Origin: JAGVSR01 sp963750715
Lineage (GTDB): Bacteria > Pseudomonadota > Alphaproteobacteria > Rhizobiales > Hyphomicrobiaceae
Assembly: GCA_963750715.1 (NCBI GenBank)
Contig: CAVVRP010000009.1
Location: forward strand, 62,001 to 126,000
DNA: 64,000 bases
Direction: 5' to 3'
Part shown: positions 35,515-43,592 of the stretch, piece by piece
Position numbering within the stretch: the stretch's first letter is position 1
Layout of the letters: the number at the start of each line of letters is the position of its first letter
Notes under the pieces: generated by a model
What the model saw: the letters and a program-made list of their open reading frames with translations, nothing else
Told to the model about the DNA's origin: nothing
Database searches by the model: none
Translations under genes and position numbers: made by a program

Positions 35515-36504
35515 TCACTCCGGAGCGACGACCACGCCCCATGGATAACGGCCAGTCTTGATCGACTTGAGCGCCTTCTCGGAGGCGACATCGATCACTG
35601 TTACGTCATTCGACGTGCCGTTCGTAGTGAACAGCAACTTCTCGTCTGGTGTAAAACCAAGGTTCCAAACGCGCTGTCCGACGAGGATGTAACGTTCGAC
35701 CTTGAAAGTGGTGGCATCCACAACAGCAACCCGGTTGGCCGGCCCAAGCGCAACGAAGGCCTTCTTGCCGTCCTTCGTGATGCGAACGCCGACCGGCTGG
35801 ATGGCGTCCTTGGTGATGCCGGGGATCTCGAAGCTAATCTTGCCGAGCACCTTGCGGTCCGCTGGATTGATAACAGTCACGGTACCGCCAATCTCGGCGC
35901 TAACCCAGACCTGCGACCCGTCTGACTTGAACTCAGCCACGCGCGGGCGGTTGTCGACCAGCACGTTGTCGAAGGTCTTGTGGGACACCGGATCGATGAA
36001 ATGCGCCATGTTGGTCGTTTCGGACGTATTCACGAGCACCTTGCCGTCAGGGCTCATGCCCATGCCTTCGGGTTCGACGCCGACGGGGATGTCGTTGACG
36101 ATCTTGCCGCTCTGGATGTCGACGACAGTGACCAGATTGTCGTCCTCGTTGGAAACAAACAGTGGGTTGCCCGATGCATGGAGGATCGGCAACTCGGGAT
36201 CGGGACCGGAAGGGAGTTCCTTGACCTTGTCGTAGGTCTTGGCGTCGTAGACCTCGATGCGGTTGTCGTCGCTAGCGGCGACGATTACCCACTTGCCGTC
36301 CTTCGACATGATGATGCCCCGCGGCCGGTTGCCGACCGGGATGGTGTGGGTGACCTCCAGCTTTTCGCTGTCGATCACCGTGATCGTGTTTTCCTTCTCG
36401 TTCGAAACGAACACTTTGTAGGCGCTGGCGTTGGGCGCTGCGAGGGCGACACCGGCTGCTGCGACGGCAATGCCAAGCGCGGAATTCCTGAACTTCACTG
36501 CCAC
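35515..36504 (-). CDS. PQQ-associated YVTN beta-propeller protein
   Basis: A 329-residue secreted propeller: signal peptide ending ASA (NASAYKVF), then about seven blades with the repeating pattern VFVSNEKENTITVIDSEK, IPVGNRPRGI, VSAEIGGTVTVINP. It is the propeller family that accompanies PQQ-dehydrogenase ABC transporters. It lies between the binding protein and the ATPase gene in the same direction. Unlike the copy at 23341-24332 it is intact. It may bind ligand or protein in the periplasm; mechanism unknown. Confidence 0.9.
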   Translation of the reverse strand: MAVKFRNSALGIAVAAAGVALAAPNASAYKVFVSNEKENTITVIDSEKLEVTHTIPVGNRPRGIIMSKDGKWVIVAASDDNRIEVYDAKTYDKVKELPSGPDPELPILHASGNPLFVSNEDDNLVTVVDIQSGKIVNDIPVGVEPEGMGMSPDGKVLVNTSETTNMAHFIDPVSHKTFDNVLVDNRPRVAEFKSDGSQVWVSAEIGGTVTVINPADRKVLGKISFEIPGITKDAIQPVGVRITKDGKKAFVALGPANRVAVVDATTFKVERYILVGQRVWNLGFTPDEKLLFTTNGTSNDVTVIDVASEKALKSIKTGRYPWGVVVAPE

Positions 36505-36567
36505 GTCTCCTCTTGAATTGTTACGTTGTACCGCTGGTCGGGAGCCGCCGGATCACTTGTGGCTCGA

Positions 36568-37890
36568 TCACTTGGGGAATGCCCGGCACTTGCTTTCCGG
36601 CTTATCGATTCCCAGCGTGTCGAGTTCGCTGAACTGATGCAAAAAGCCCTGCTGGGGGGAAACCGTGACGTGGATCTTGGCCGTCGCCAGCAGGATCGGC
36701 TGGCGCAGTTGTCCGTTCCACGACCGGTAGGTGAGCTTCTGACCCTTGAAGGCGGCCAGTTCGAATTCAGGCGCCCGCATGTAGTCGATCAGAACCTGTG
36801 GATCCGGGGTGTGTTTGCGGGTGGCCGCCTCCCCAACCGAGCGCACCGCCATCCAGGCGTTGTAATCGAGCGGGCGCATTGTCCGGTTGGTCAGCTTCCT
36901 AAAGCGGTTCTGGAATTGCGTTCCGCCCCAAAGTTCGACGGCGGGATGCCAGGACGTCGCGAACAGCCCGGCGGTGCCGACCACCGGCCGCGGATCCCAT
37001 GTCCGGTAGGGGAAATAGTCGCCGAACAGTTCTCCCTCGTCGGCCACCGCGATCACGTCATGAGGTGGCAGCTTCTGGGTAAAGCTCGGAATTTGCTGCT
37101 GGATCTGTTCGAAGCCGCCGTCCGACCGGCGGCTGCCGGGATTGTACTTGAATTCACGTTCCTCGACGATCTTGTGGCCGAAGCGTTTGGCCGACCGGCG
37201 CAGGGCATCTGCGTAAAGCTTGTCTTCGGGGGTGGGGCCGACGATTAAAACCCAGTTCTGCCAGCGCTTGAAAGTCAGGTATTGGGCGAGTGCGTCGGTC
37301 AGCATCGTCCGGGATGGCGCGGTGTGCTTGACATTGACCCGGCAGTCCTCCTCGCGAAGACTTTCATCGGGCGCCGAAGCATTGAAGATGACGGCCTTCT
37401 TGTCCTTCAGCGCTTCGGACGCCGCCAGCAGCGTCTTCGGCGACGCATCCAGCACTACGAAGCCGATGCCGCCGTCGACCTTCTTGACGATCTCGGCAAC
37501 TAGTTCGGCTGAATCGGGGCTTTCGAAGTTTTCCAGGATGAAGTTCTGCTTCAGGAAGTGGCCGGTCGTGTTGTTATCGTTGATGGCGAGCGAAGCACCG
37601 GCCAAGCCTTCGTCGCCCGGCGGCAAATCGAGCACGGATAGCGGCGGCAGCCGATCCGGGCGCACCTCGCGCGCATAAAAAATCTTGATCGTCTGCACGT
37701 CCGCCGCCTGTTCGGCCGCCGCCGCGGCGGGCTCGGTCGCGGGGGGCGTTTGCTGTGCCTGGCTTGCCGTCGCACCAGCCCAGATCGACACTGCGATCGC
37801 CGCGCCGATTACGCCCGAGCGCACAGAACGCGGGAAAATGAAGGCGCGGCGGCCATTCATCGAATCGCGCGCTTGGGCACACTGAATCAT
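36568..37890 (-). CDS. lutA: Periplasmic binding protein of the PQQ-associated ABC system
   Basis: A 440-residue protein of the branched-chain amino acid receptor-like fold. It has a signal peptide (to ASQAQQ, about residue 47), an Ala/Glu-rich linker, then IKIFYAREVRPDRLPPLSVLD, LAINDNNTTGHFLKQNF and RPLDYNAWMAVRSVGEA, typical of the PQQ-dependent alcohol dehydrogenase system binding proteins. ATG at 37890 is chosen for its ggagac site; 37935 and 37860 are alternatives. It is first in the minus-strand group with propeller, ATPase, permease and the unknown secreted protein; promoter expected at 37891-38158. Confidence 0.87.
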   Translation of the reverse strand: MIQCAQARDSMNGRRAFIFPRSVRSGVIGAAIAVSIWAGATASQAQQTPPATEPAAAAAEQAADVQTIKIFYAREVRPDRLPPLSVLDLPPGDEGLAGASLAINDNNTTGHFLKQNFILENFESPDSAELVAEIVKKVDGGIGFVVLDASPKTLLAASEALKDKKAVIFNASAPDESLREEDCRVNVKHTAPSRTMLTDALAQYLTFKRWQNWVLIVGPTPEDKLYADALRRSAKRFGHKIVEEREFKYNPGSRRSDGGFEQIQQQIPSFTQKLPPHDVIAVADEGELFGDYFPYRTWDPRPVVGTAGLFATSWHPAVELWGGTQFQNRFRKLTNRTMRPLDYNAWMAVRSVGEAATRKHTPDPQVLIDYMRAPEFELAAFKGQKLTYRSWNGQLRQPILLATAKIHVTVSPQQGFLHQFSELDTLGIDKPESKCRAFPK

Positions 37891-38158
37891 CCCAGTCTCC
37901 TGCGCCGCTCGATGTCTTGGCTCGAAGCGGGCCATTTTTTGTGTCGTTGTGAAATTGTTACTATGTTGCTAGACACATCGCTAGGGCGTCGCGAAAGTCA
38001 AGGTCGGGTCCGCCGCAGATCGCGGATTTGTTACGAGGCGTGATCGACGCCATGGGGCATCAGGTAGTGTAAATCCGCTGCCCGGGACCACACGTTCTTA
38101 TGACATCAATCCGCAGACAGCCCCAACGATCCGCGGAGACACCAGACAGGGAGACCCG

Positions 38159-38677
38159 ATGATCAGGAGTGGACTGATAGTCTACGCTTGGCTGGTTGCG
38201 AGCGCTGGAGCCGCGCTTGCCGGCCAGAAAACCGTGGTTTTTCCGTTCGATCTGCTATTGCAGCAGAAGGAAGAGGACTTTTTCATCGGCGCCGGCAAAC
38301 CCTCGCCCGCCGAGCAGGATCGCCTGAAGCTCGTCACGGATGAACTGCGTAAGCTTGTGGCCGCCGACCCCCGCTATGAGGTGGTCGATATCGCGTCGAT
38401 CATGCCGGAAGTCGAAAAGCAGGCCCCGTTCACGAGTTGCAACGGCTGCGAAGTCGATCTAGCCAAGAAAGTCGGCGGCGCGATCGCCTTCACCGGCGCC
38501 ATCGACAAGGCCTCTGATACGCTGCTCAACATGCAGATCGGTATCCTCGATGTGGAGAAGGGGCAACTCCTTAACACGGCCGCTGTGGTCATTCAGGGTA
38601 ATACCGACGATGCTTGGCTTCGCGGCGTTCGCTGGCTGATGAAGAACAGGCTTTCCGCTGAGGCAAAACCGCAATGA
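38159..38677 (+). CDS. DUF3280/DUF2380-type secreted protein
   Basis: The 172-residue protein has a signal peptide (ending ALAG) and the family pattern KTVVFPFDLLLQ, LRKLVAADPRYEVVDIASI and a CNGCEVDLAKKVGG cysteine pair. DUF2380/3280 proteins resemble the periplasmic TolB/CsgG N-terminal fold and often occur near quinoprotein genes. Start has gggaga six bases before. It overlaps the following solute-binding gene by four bases (ATGA) and so begins the long plus-strand operon running into the methylofuran genes. Confidence 0.8.
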   Translation: MIRSGLIVYAWLVASAGAALAGQKTVVFPFDLLLQQKEEDFFIGAGKPSPAEQDRLKLVTDELRKLVAADPRYEVVDIASIMPEVEKQAPFTSCNGCEVDLAKKVGGAIAFTGAIDKASDTLLNMQIGILDVEKGQLLNTAAVVIQGNTDDAWLRGVRWLMKNRLSAEAKPQ

Positions 38678-39675
38678 TCTCGCGTCGCACGCTCCTGTCG
38701 GTCGCCGGCGTTGGGTTCGCACTGTCGGTCTTGACGACTACATCCACTTTCGGGTTCGCGTCCGGTGGGTCGCTGCGCATTCGCGTCGCTTCGGTCAAAT
38801 TCGGATCTCTGAGCTGGCTGCTCAAGACGATCCAGGACGAGGGCATTGACAAGAAACACAACCTTGAGATTGATATTGTCGAGATAGCGAACAACCAGTC
38901 GAGCCCGATCGCGCTGTACGGCGGTAACGCGGACGTCGTGGTCAGCGACTGGACATGGGCGCTGCGTCAGCGGAGCATGGGCGAAGCGCTGAAGTTCGCG
39001 CCGTTTTCCTCGGCTCTCGGCGCCGTCGTGGTGCCTGCTGCATCCGGTATCCGATCGCTCGCCGACCTCAAGGGTAAGCGGCTTGGCGTCGCTGGTTCGG
39101 CATTCGACAAGAGCTGGCTGCTGCTGCGAGCCTATTCGAAGAAAACAACAGGCACGGATATCGCCGACGTAACGATCCCGCAGTATGGCGCGGCCCCCCT
39201 TCTGGCCGAGCAGTTGAAGGACGAACGGCTCGATGCCGTTTTGAACTTCTGGACATATTCAGCACGCCTCGAGGGGCTTGGCTTCCGGCGCATCATCGCG
39301 ATGTCGGATGTGATGAAGGAACTCGGCGTCGACCCACAGCCCGCGCTCGTCGGTTTCATCTGGAAGGAAGCGTCAGAAACCACACTTCGGCCGGCCATCG
39401 ACGCGCTGTTGGCGGCCGTGACTGAGGGGAACGCGCTGCTGGCATCGTCCGACGTTCCTTGGGAAAATCTGAAGCCGCTGATGAAGGCATCGAGTGATGC
39501 TGAATTCGCCAGCTTGCGCGCCGCCTATCGGGCCGGCATCCCGAACGGCTGGAGTGACGGCGATATGAAGTCGGCTGAGAAGATCATGTCGATCCTCGTG
39601 GAATCGGGCGACTCGGAATTGGTTGGCAATGGCACACGCTTCGACCCCAAGCTCTTTCATACCTCCGGCACGTAG
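38674..39675 (+). CDS. NMT1/SsuA-type periplasmic solute-binding protein
   Basis: A 333-residue binding protein of the NitT/TauT transporter class. The N-terminus SRRTLLS followed by a hydrophobic core looks like a Tat signal. Core blocks: IRVASVKFGSLSWLLKTI, GGNADVVVSDWTWALRQR, LADLKGKRLGVAG, LLLRAYSKKTTG. Members bind sulphonates, nitrate, pyrimidine thiamine precursors or aromatic acids; the ligand here cannot be read. Co-translated with the DUF3280 protein before it and followed by permease and ATPase. Confidence 0.88.
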   Translation: MISRRTLLSVAGVGFALSVLTTTSTFGFASGGSLRIRVASVKFGSLSWLLKTIQDEGIDKKHNLEIDIVEIANNQSSPIALYGGNADVVVSDWTWALRQRSMGEALKFAPFSSALGAVVVPAASGIRSLADLKGKRLGVAGSAFDKSWLLLRAYSKKTTGTDIADVTIPQYGAAPLLAEQLKDERLDAVLNFWTYSARLEGLGFRRIIAMSDVMKELGVDPQPALVGFIWKEASETTLRPAIDALLAAVTEGNALLASSDVPWENLKPLMKASSDAEFASLRAAYRAGIPNGWSDGDMKSAEKIMSILVESGDSELVGNGTRFDPKLFHTSGT

Positions 39676-40441
39676 GATAGTGGGCACCGGCGCCTGGCTC
39701 GAGCGCCTCGGCTGGACTCTGGCCTCTCTGACGGCACTGGTCGTGCTGTGGGCGCTGGCGGCGTATTTCGTCGGCAGCCGTCATTTGCCGGGGCCGGCCG
39801 TCGTCCTCGATGTCGTCTTGCGCGAGGTAGCGAGCGGCAACCTGTGGCATCACTTGTCAATTACCCTCATGCGGGTCACGGCCGCTTTTGTCGTCGCCAT
39901 GTGCGTTGGCGCGGCAATTGGCATCATGATCGGTTCGAACAAGTTCGCTGACCGCTTCTTCGACAGCTGGCTGGTGCTGTTCCTGAACCTGCCGGCGCTC
40001 GTCATCATCGCGCTGTGCTACGTCTGGTTCGGCACGACCGAAATGACGGCGGTGCTGGCGGTCGCCATCAACAAGATTCCCAATGTCGCGGTGCAGATGC
40101 GCGAGGGCGCGCGTAGTCTGTCTAAGGATCTCGCCGAGATGGCGCAGATCTACCAGTTCGGCCGCTGGAAGACGCTGCGCCACGTCATCGTTCCGCAGTT
40201 GGCGCCGTTCTGGGCGGCGGCGGCGCGGTCGGGCCTCGCGCTGGTGTGGAAGATCGTGCTGGTGGTCGAGGCGCTGGGCGGCCATTCCACTGGCGTCGGA
40301 CAGCAGATTCACGCAGCCTTCGGCTCTTACGATGTGCCGGTGATCCTGGCCTATGCGCTCGCCTTCATCGTCATCATCCAGATCATAGAGTTTGGCATTC
40401 TCCAGCCGCTGCAGGCTAAGGTTGGCAAATGGCGGCGGTGA
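39623..40441 (+). CDS. NitT/TauT-type ABC transporter permease
   Basis: A binding-protein-dependent inner-membrane permease with about six helices and the EAA-type coupling loop (REGARSLSKDLAEMAQIYQFGRWKTLRHVIVP region). It ends FGILQPLQAKVGKWRR. The ATG at 39623 overlaps the binding-protein gene by 53 bases in another frame; a GTG at 39680 just after that stop is an alternative that would remove 19 residues. Overlaps the ATPase start by 13 bases. Confidence 0.87.
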   Translation: MAMAHASTPSSFIPPARRIVGTGAWLERLGWTLASLTALVVLWALAAYFVGSRHLPGPAVVLDVVLREVASGNLWHHLSITLMRVTAAFVVAMCVGAAIGIMIGSNKFADRFFDSWLVLFLNLPALVIIALCYVWFGTTEMTAVLAVAINKIPNVAVQMREGARSLSKDLAEMAQIYQFGRWKTLRHVIVPQLAPFWAAAARSGLALVWKIVLVVEALGGHSTGVGQQIHAAFGSYDVPVILAYALAFIVIIQIIEFGILQPLQAKVGKWRR

Positions 40442-41166
40442 TGGACGCGGACCGGCCGCTGCATATCGAAGTCACCCGAAAGGTGTTTCCGGCCGTCGGC
40501 GGCCGGGACGAACTGGCCGTTCTGCGCAATGTTTCCTTTACGGTCGAGCCGCGTTCGTTTGTCGTCCTCACCGGGCCGTCGGGTTGCGGAAAGTCGACGC
40601 TGCTCAACATCGTGGCAGGTCTCGACCGGGACTATGAGGGTCGTATTGATCTGGGCTCCCGGTCGCCGCGCGTGGCGTTCATTTTTCAGACCCCGCGCCT
40701 GCTGCCGTGGCGCACGATCCGGGAGAATATCGCGCTGGCGCTACCGGACGGCGACCCGGGCCATGCGCGCATCGACGATATACTGGCCCGCGTCGGTCTT
40801 ACCCAGGCGGCCCATGCCTATCCCGAGCGAACCTCGCTTGGCATGCAGCGGCGGGCAGCCTTGGCGCGCGGTTTCATACTGGAACCCGACATCCTCTTCA
40901 TGGACGAGCCGTTCGTCTCCCTCGACGATCCGACGGCCCAGGGATTGCGCGAATTGCTGACCAATCTCTGGAACAGCCGTCCCACGACCGTACTTTTCGT
41001 AACCCACGACCGGTACGAGGCGGTCATGCTCGGCACCCGAATCTTGCGCATGACGCCCGGCTCTGCAAATATCGTTCAGGACGAAACCGTGCGTCTTACG
41101 CCGGCCGACCGTACGGACCGCGAGAAGGTCCTGGCCGAACAGAATCGCATCTTCCACAACAACTGA
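40429..41166 (+). CDS. NitT/TauT-type ABC transporter ATP-binding protein with variant signature
   Basis: A 245-residue ATPase with Walker A LTGPSGCGKST, Q-loop IFQTPRLLPWRT, Walker B DILFMDEPFVSLD and H-loop FVTHDRYEA. The signature region reads TSLGMQRRAALARG where LSGGMQRRVALARA is usual: the serine and second glycine remain, but the first glycine is leucine and the leading leucine is threonine. It is followed after 38 bases by mfnB with no terminator in between, so the importer and the cofactor genes probably share a transcript. Confidence 0.88.
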   Translation: MAAVMDADRPLHIEVTRKVFPAVGGRDELAVLRNVSFTVEPRSFVVLTGPSGCGKSTLLNIVAGLDRDYEGRIDLGSRSPRVAFIFQTPRLLPWRTIRENIALALPDGDPGHARIDDILARVGLTQAAHAYPERTSLGMQRRAALARGFILEPDILFMDEPFVSLDDPTAQGLRELLTNLWNSRPTTVLFVTHDRYEAVMLGTRILRMTPGSANIVQDETVRLTPADRTDREKVLAEQNRIFHNN

Positions 41167-41204
41167 TCGCCAAACCTGCGATAGAAACCCGGTCCACTCG
41201 CCGC

Positions 41205-41954
41205 ATGCCCGACAATCGCGGACAGTTGCTTTTTCTTGCGAGCGTGACCTCGCGGGACGAAGCGCGGATTGTGGTCGCCCACGGCGCCGACATCATCGAT
41301 TGCAAAAACCCCTCGGCTGGCGCGCTGGGGGCACTTGCGCCTGAAACCGTCAGCGCCATCCGGCATGCGATCCCGTTCGATATCCCAGTCAGTGCGACCG
41401 TCGGTGACCTCGTTCCCGAGGTCGAGCTTGTGATCCCCGCCATCGAGACGATGGCGCGCGCTGGCGCCGACATCGTCAAGATCGGATTTTTTCCCGGCGG
41501 CGACTCCTACGCAACGGTTAATGCGGCGGGTGAGATGAGGATTGGCAGAACCCGTCTTGTCGGGCTTCTTCTGGCCGATCGGGCCCCGGATTTCGGCTTG
41601 ATCGCGACGATGGGAGAGGCCGGTTTCGCCGGCGCGATGCTCGATACCGCCGGCAAGGGCGCGGGTACTCTTACCGACGTCATGAACGTCGATGAGATCG
41701 CCCGCTTCGTGGCGGCCGCACACCGCGCCGGGATGTTCGCAGGCCTTGCCGGATCGCTGCGGTTGAGCCATATCCCGGCGCTCGCCGAGCTTGGTGCCGA
41801 TGTCTTGGGTTTTCGCGGGGCGCTGTGTCGTGGCGGAGTGCGCATCGACATTTTGCAGGCGGCGGCCGTCGATGCCGTGGGCAAGGCCATCGCTTCGGCT
41901 TCTTCAGCAATGCGCCGCATCAAGCCGGCAACGGAGAATGAAATCGTATCATGA
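41205..41954 (+). CDS. mfnB: (5-formylfuran-3-yl)methyl phosphate synthase MfnB
   Basis: MfnB condenses two glyceraldehyde-3-phosphate molecules to the furan precursor of methanofuran/methylofuran. The 249-residue TIM-barrel protein (DUF556) has the active-site block DIIDCKNPSAGALGAL, with the Schiff-base-type lysine, plus DIVKIGFFPGGD and MLDTAGKGAGTLTD. The frame is open far upstream inside the ATPase gene; ATG at 41205 gives the family length. It overlaps the next gene by four bases (ATGA). Its furan product would serve the Fhc complex encoded 20 kb away. Confidence 0.93.
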   Translation: MPDNRGQLLFLASVTSRDEARIVVAHGADIIDCKNPSAGALGALAPETVSAIRHAIPFDIPVSATVGDLVPEVELVIPAIETMARAGADIVKIGFFPGGDSYATVNAAGEMRIGRTRLVGLLLADRAPDFGLIATMGEAGFAGAMLDTAGKGAGTLTDVMNVDEIARFVAAAHRAGMFAGLAGSLRLSHIPALAELGADVLGFRGALCRGGVRIDILQAAAVDAVGKAIASASSAMRRIKPATENEIVS

Positions 41955-42388
41955 CTGTCCGCCGCGCCGTTCCAACCCGCATCGCTTCCCCTACCGCCGC
42001 GATCGCCGCGACATCGGCGGAAAAGCACAGCCGCGACAGCATTTTTGTGCGCGACTACGTCATCGACTGCAACATCGGCGTCTACGCCGAGGAGAAAGGC
42101 GTGACGCAGAAGGTGCGGTTGACCGTCGACGCCTATCTCGCGCCCGGCATCAAAAGTACGGTCGACGAGATGGTCGAAGTGCCGTCCTACACCGACATCA
42201 TCGATGCCATCGGCGAGATCACCTCGCGCGGTCACATCAATCTCGTCGAGACGTTCGCCGAGGAGATCGCGGCCATGATGCTGCGGGACCAGCGCATCGG
42301 TGGCATCCTCGTGCGCGTCGAGAAGTTGGAACGCGGACCGGTACGCGGTGTCGAGATTTACCGGACACGGGACGCGAACGGGCCGTGA
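41951..42388 (+). CDS. Dihydroneopterin aldolase-like protein (FolB fold)
   Basis: A 145-residue protein with an N-terminal extension of about 32 residues followed by a FolB-type T-fold: IFVRDYVIDCNIGVYAEEKGVTQKV, a central EVPSYTDIIDAI, and HINLVETFAEEIAAMML, the pterin-binding glutamate region. In this operon it is more likely to act in tetrahydromethanopterin synthesis than in folate synthesis (inference). Overlaps both neighbours by four bases (ATGA and GTGA). Confidence 0.85.
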   Translation: MTVRRAVPTRIASPTAAIAATSAEKHSRDSIFVRDYVIDCNIGVYAEEKGVTQKVRLTVDAYLAPGIKSTVDEMVEVPSYTDIIDAIGEITSRGHINLVETFAEEIAAMMLRDQRIGGILVRVEKLERGPVRGVEIYRTRDANGP

Positions 42389-42981
42389 CGCCGCTGGTCG
42401 TCAAGCTCGGCGGAAGTCTCATGGGGACGGATCGGCTTCAGATCGTCCTCGATCTCATCCGCCGGTCGTCCAAAAATATCGTCATCGTTCCTGGTGGCGG
42501 TGGTTTCGCCGATGCTGTCCGCGACTCCCAAAGGCGGCATGGCTTGTCCGATGCCGTGGCGCACAGGATGGCACTACTCGCCATGCATCAGATGGCCGAA
42601 GTGATCATCTCCTGCGAGCCCGCGATGAGCGTTGCTGACAGCCTCGACGACATCGTCCGGGCGTGGGGCGAGGGGAGAACTTCCGTCTGGCGTCCCTACG
42701 CCATGGCGATAGCGGATTACCGGATGCCCCAGGACTGGTCGATCACGTCGGACGGTCTGGCCGCCTGGCTCGCGCTGCGGCTGCCCGGCGCGGAAGTTCT
42801 ACTTGTGAAGTCATGTTCCGTACCAGCAACATCCGACATCGCCGCACTGGCGGCTTCCGGGATCGTCGATCCATGGTTCGCCGCGGCCTGCGCTGGCTCG
42901 CGCCTCGTCTGGCACGTAGCGGGTGATGATATGGACGCGCGCCTCGGCGCCTTGCTGGGCATTGGCACAACGACTCCTTAA
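42385..42981 (+). CDS. Amino acid kinase-family protein, MfnE-like
   Basis: A 198-residue small member of the aspartate/glutamate/uridylate kinase fold. N-terminal PLVVKLGGSLMG and IVIVPGGGGFADAVR are the phosphate-binding loops; SDGLAAWLALRLPGAEVLLVKS is the C-terminal nucleotide region. Methylofuran clusters contain such kinases, and the archaeal relative MfnE phosphorylates the furan alcohol to its diphosphate. Starts with GTG in a GTGA overlap. Role by context, so the specific substrate is inferred. Confidence 0.82.
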   Translation: MTPLVVKLGGSLMGTDRLQIVLDLIRRSSKNIVIVPGGGGFADAVRDSQRRHGLSDAVAHRMALLAMHQMAEVIISCEPAMSVADSLDDIVRAWGEGRTSVWRPYAMAIADYRMPQDWSITSDGLAAWLALRLPGAEVLLVKSCSVPATSDIAALAASGIVDPWFAAACAGSRLVWHVAGDDMDARLGALLGIGTTTP

Positions 42982-43034
42982 GAGCAGCGCCAAGGGCATC
43001 GACGGACCGAGCTTCAGCGTGTTAGGCCCCATCT

Positions 43035-43592
43035 ATGGCAAAGAACGTAAAGACACCCCGCTTCGGCTGGGCCCTGACCGGGTCCGGGCACTTCTTCAAG
43101 GAAAGCCTCGCCATCATGCGGCGGCTTCCCGATCTCGACGTCTTCCTGTCGAGCGCGGCCGAGGAAGTCCTCAAAATGTACAAGCAGGATCTGCATTTCG
43201 CCGAAGGTACGCGACTATACAAAGACCGTACCGCGAGTTCGGCCCCCGTCGGCAACTTCTACTATGCAGTCTACCACACGTTGATCCTGGGGCCGGCCAC
43301 CTCCAACACGGTGGCGAAGTGCGTTTACGGAATCTCCGACAACCTGCCGACAAATGTGTTCGCGCAAGCCGGCAAGTGCCGAGTGCCGGTGATCGCGTTC
43401 GCCTGTGATACCGAGCCCGTCATGGACACCGAAGCACCCAAGGGCATGGTGAAGGTGTACCCTCGCCGCATCGACCTGGAGAACACGGCGAAGCTCAAGA
43501 CGTTCGAGGACACGACTGTCACCGAGACGCTCGCCGATTTCGAAGCGGCTGTGGAAGCCAGGCTGCAATGGCTCAAAAACTCCTCTTCCTGA
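43035..43592 (+). CDS. DmrB-like flavoprotein of the H4MPT gene set
   Basis: A 185-residue homo-oligomeric cysteine-decarboxylase-like flavoprotein: GWALTGSGHFFKESLAI (phosphate-binding), ASSAPVGNFYYAVYHTLILGPATSNTVAKCVYGISD (FMN region) and CDTEPVMDTEAP. It resembles archaeal dihydromethanopterin reductase DmrB and related archaeoflavoproteins. In bacteria with H4MPT it is thought to reduce the dihydro-cofactor. It starts 53 bases after the kinase gene and overlaps the next gene by 25 bases. Confidence 0.85.
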   Translation: MAKNVKTPRFGWALTGSGHFFKESLAIMRRLPDLDVFLSSAAEEVLKMYKQDLHFAEGTRLYKDRTASSAPVGNFYYAVYHTLILGPATSNTVAKCVYGISDNLPTNVFAQAGKCRVPVIAFACDTEPVMDTEAPKGMVKVYPRRIDLENTAKLKTFEDTTVTETLADFEAAVEARLQWLKNSSS

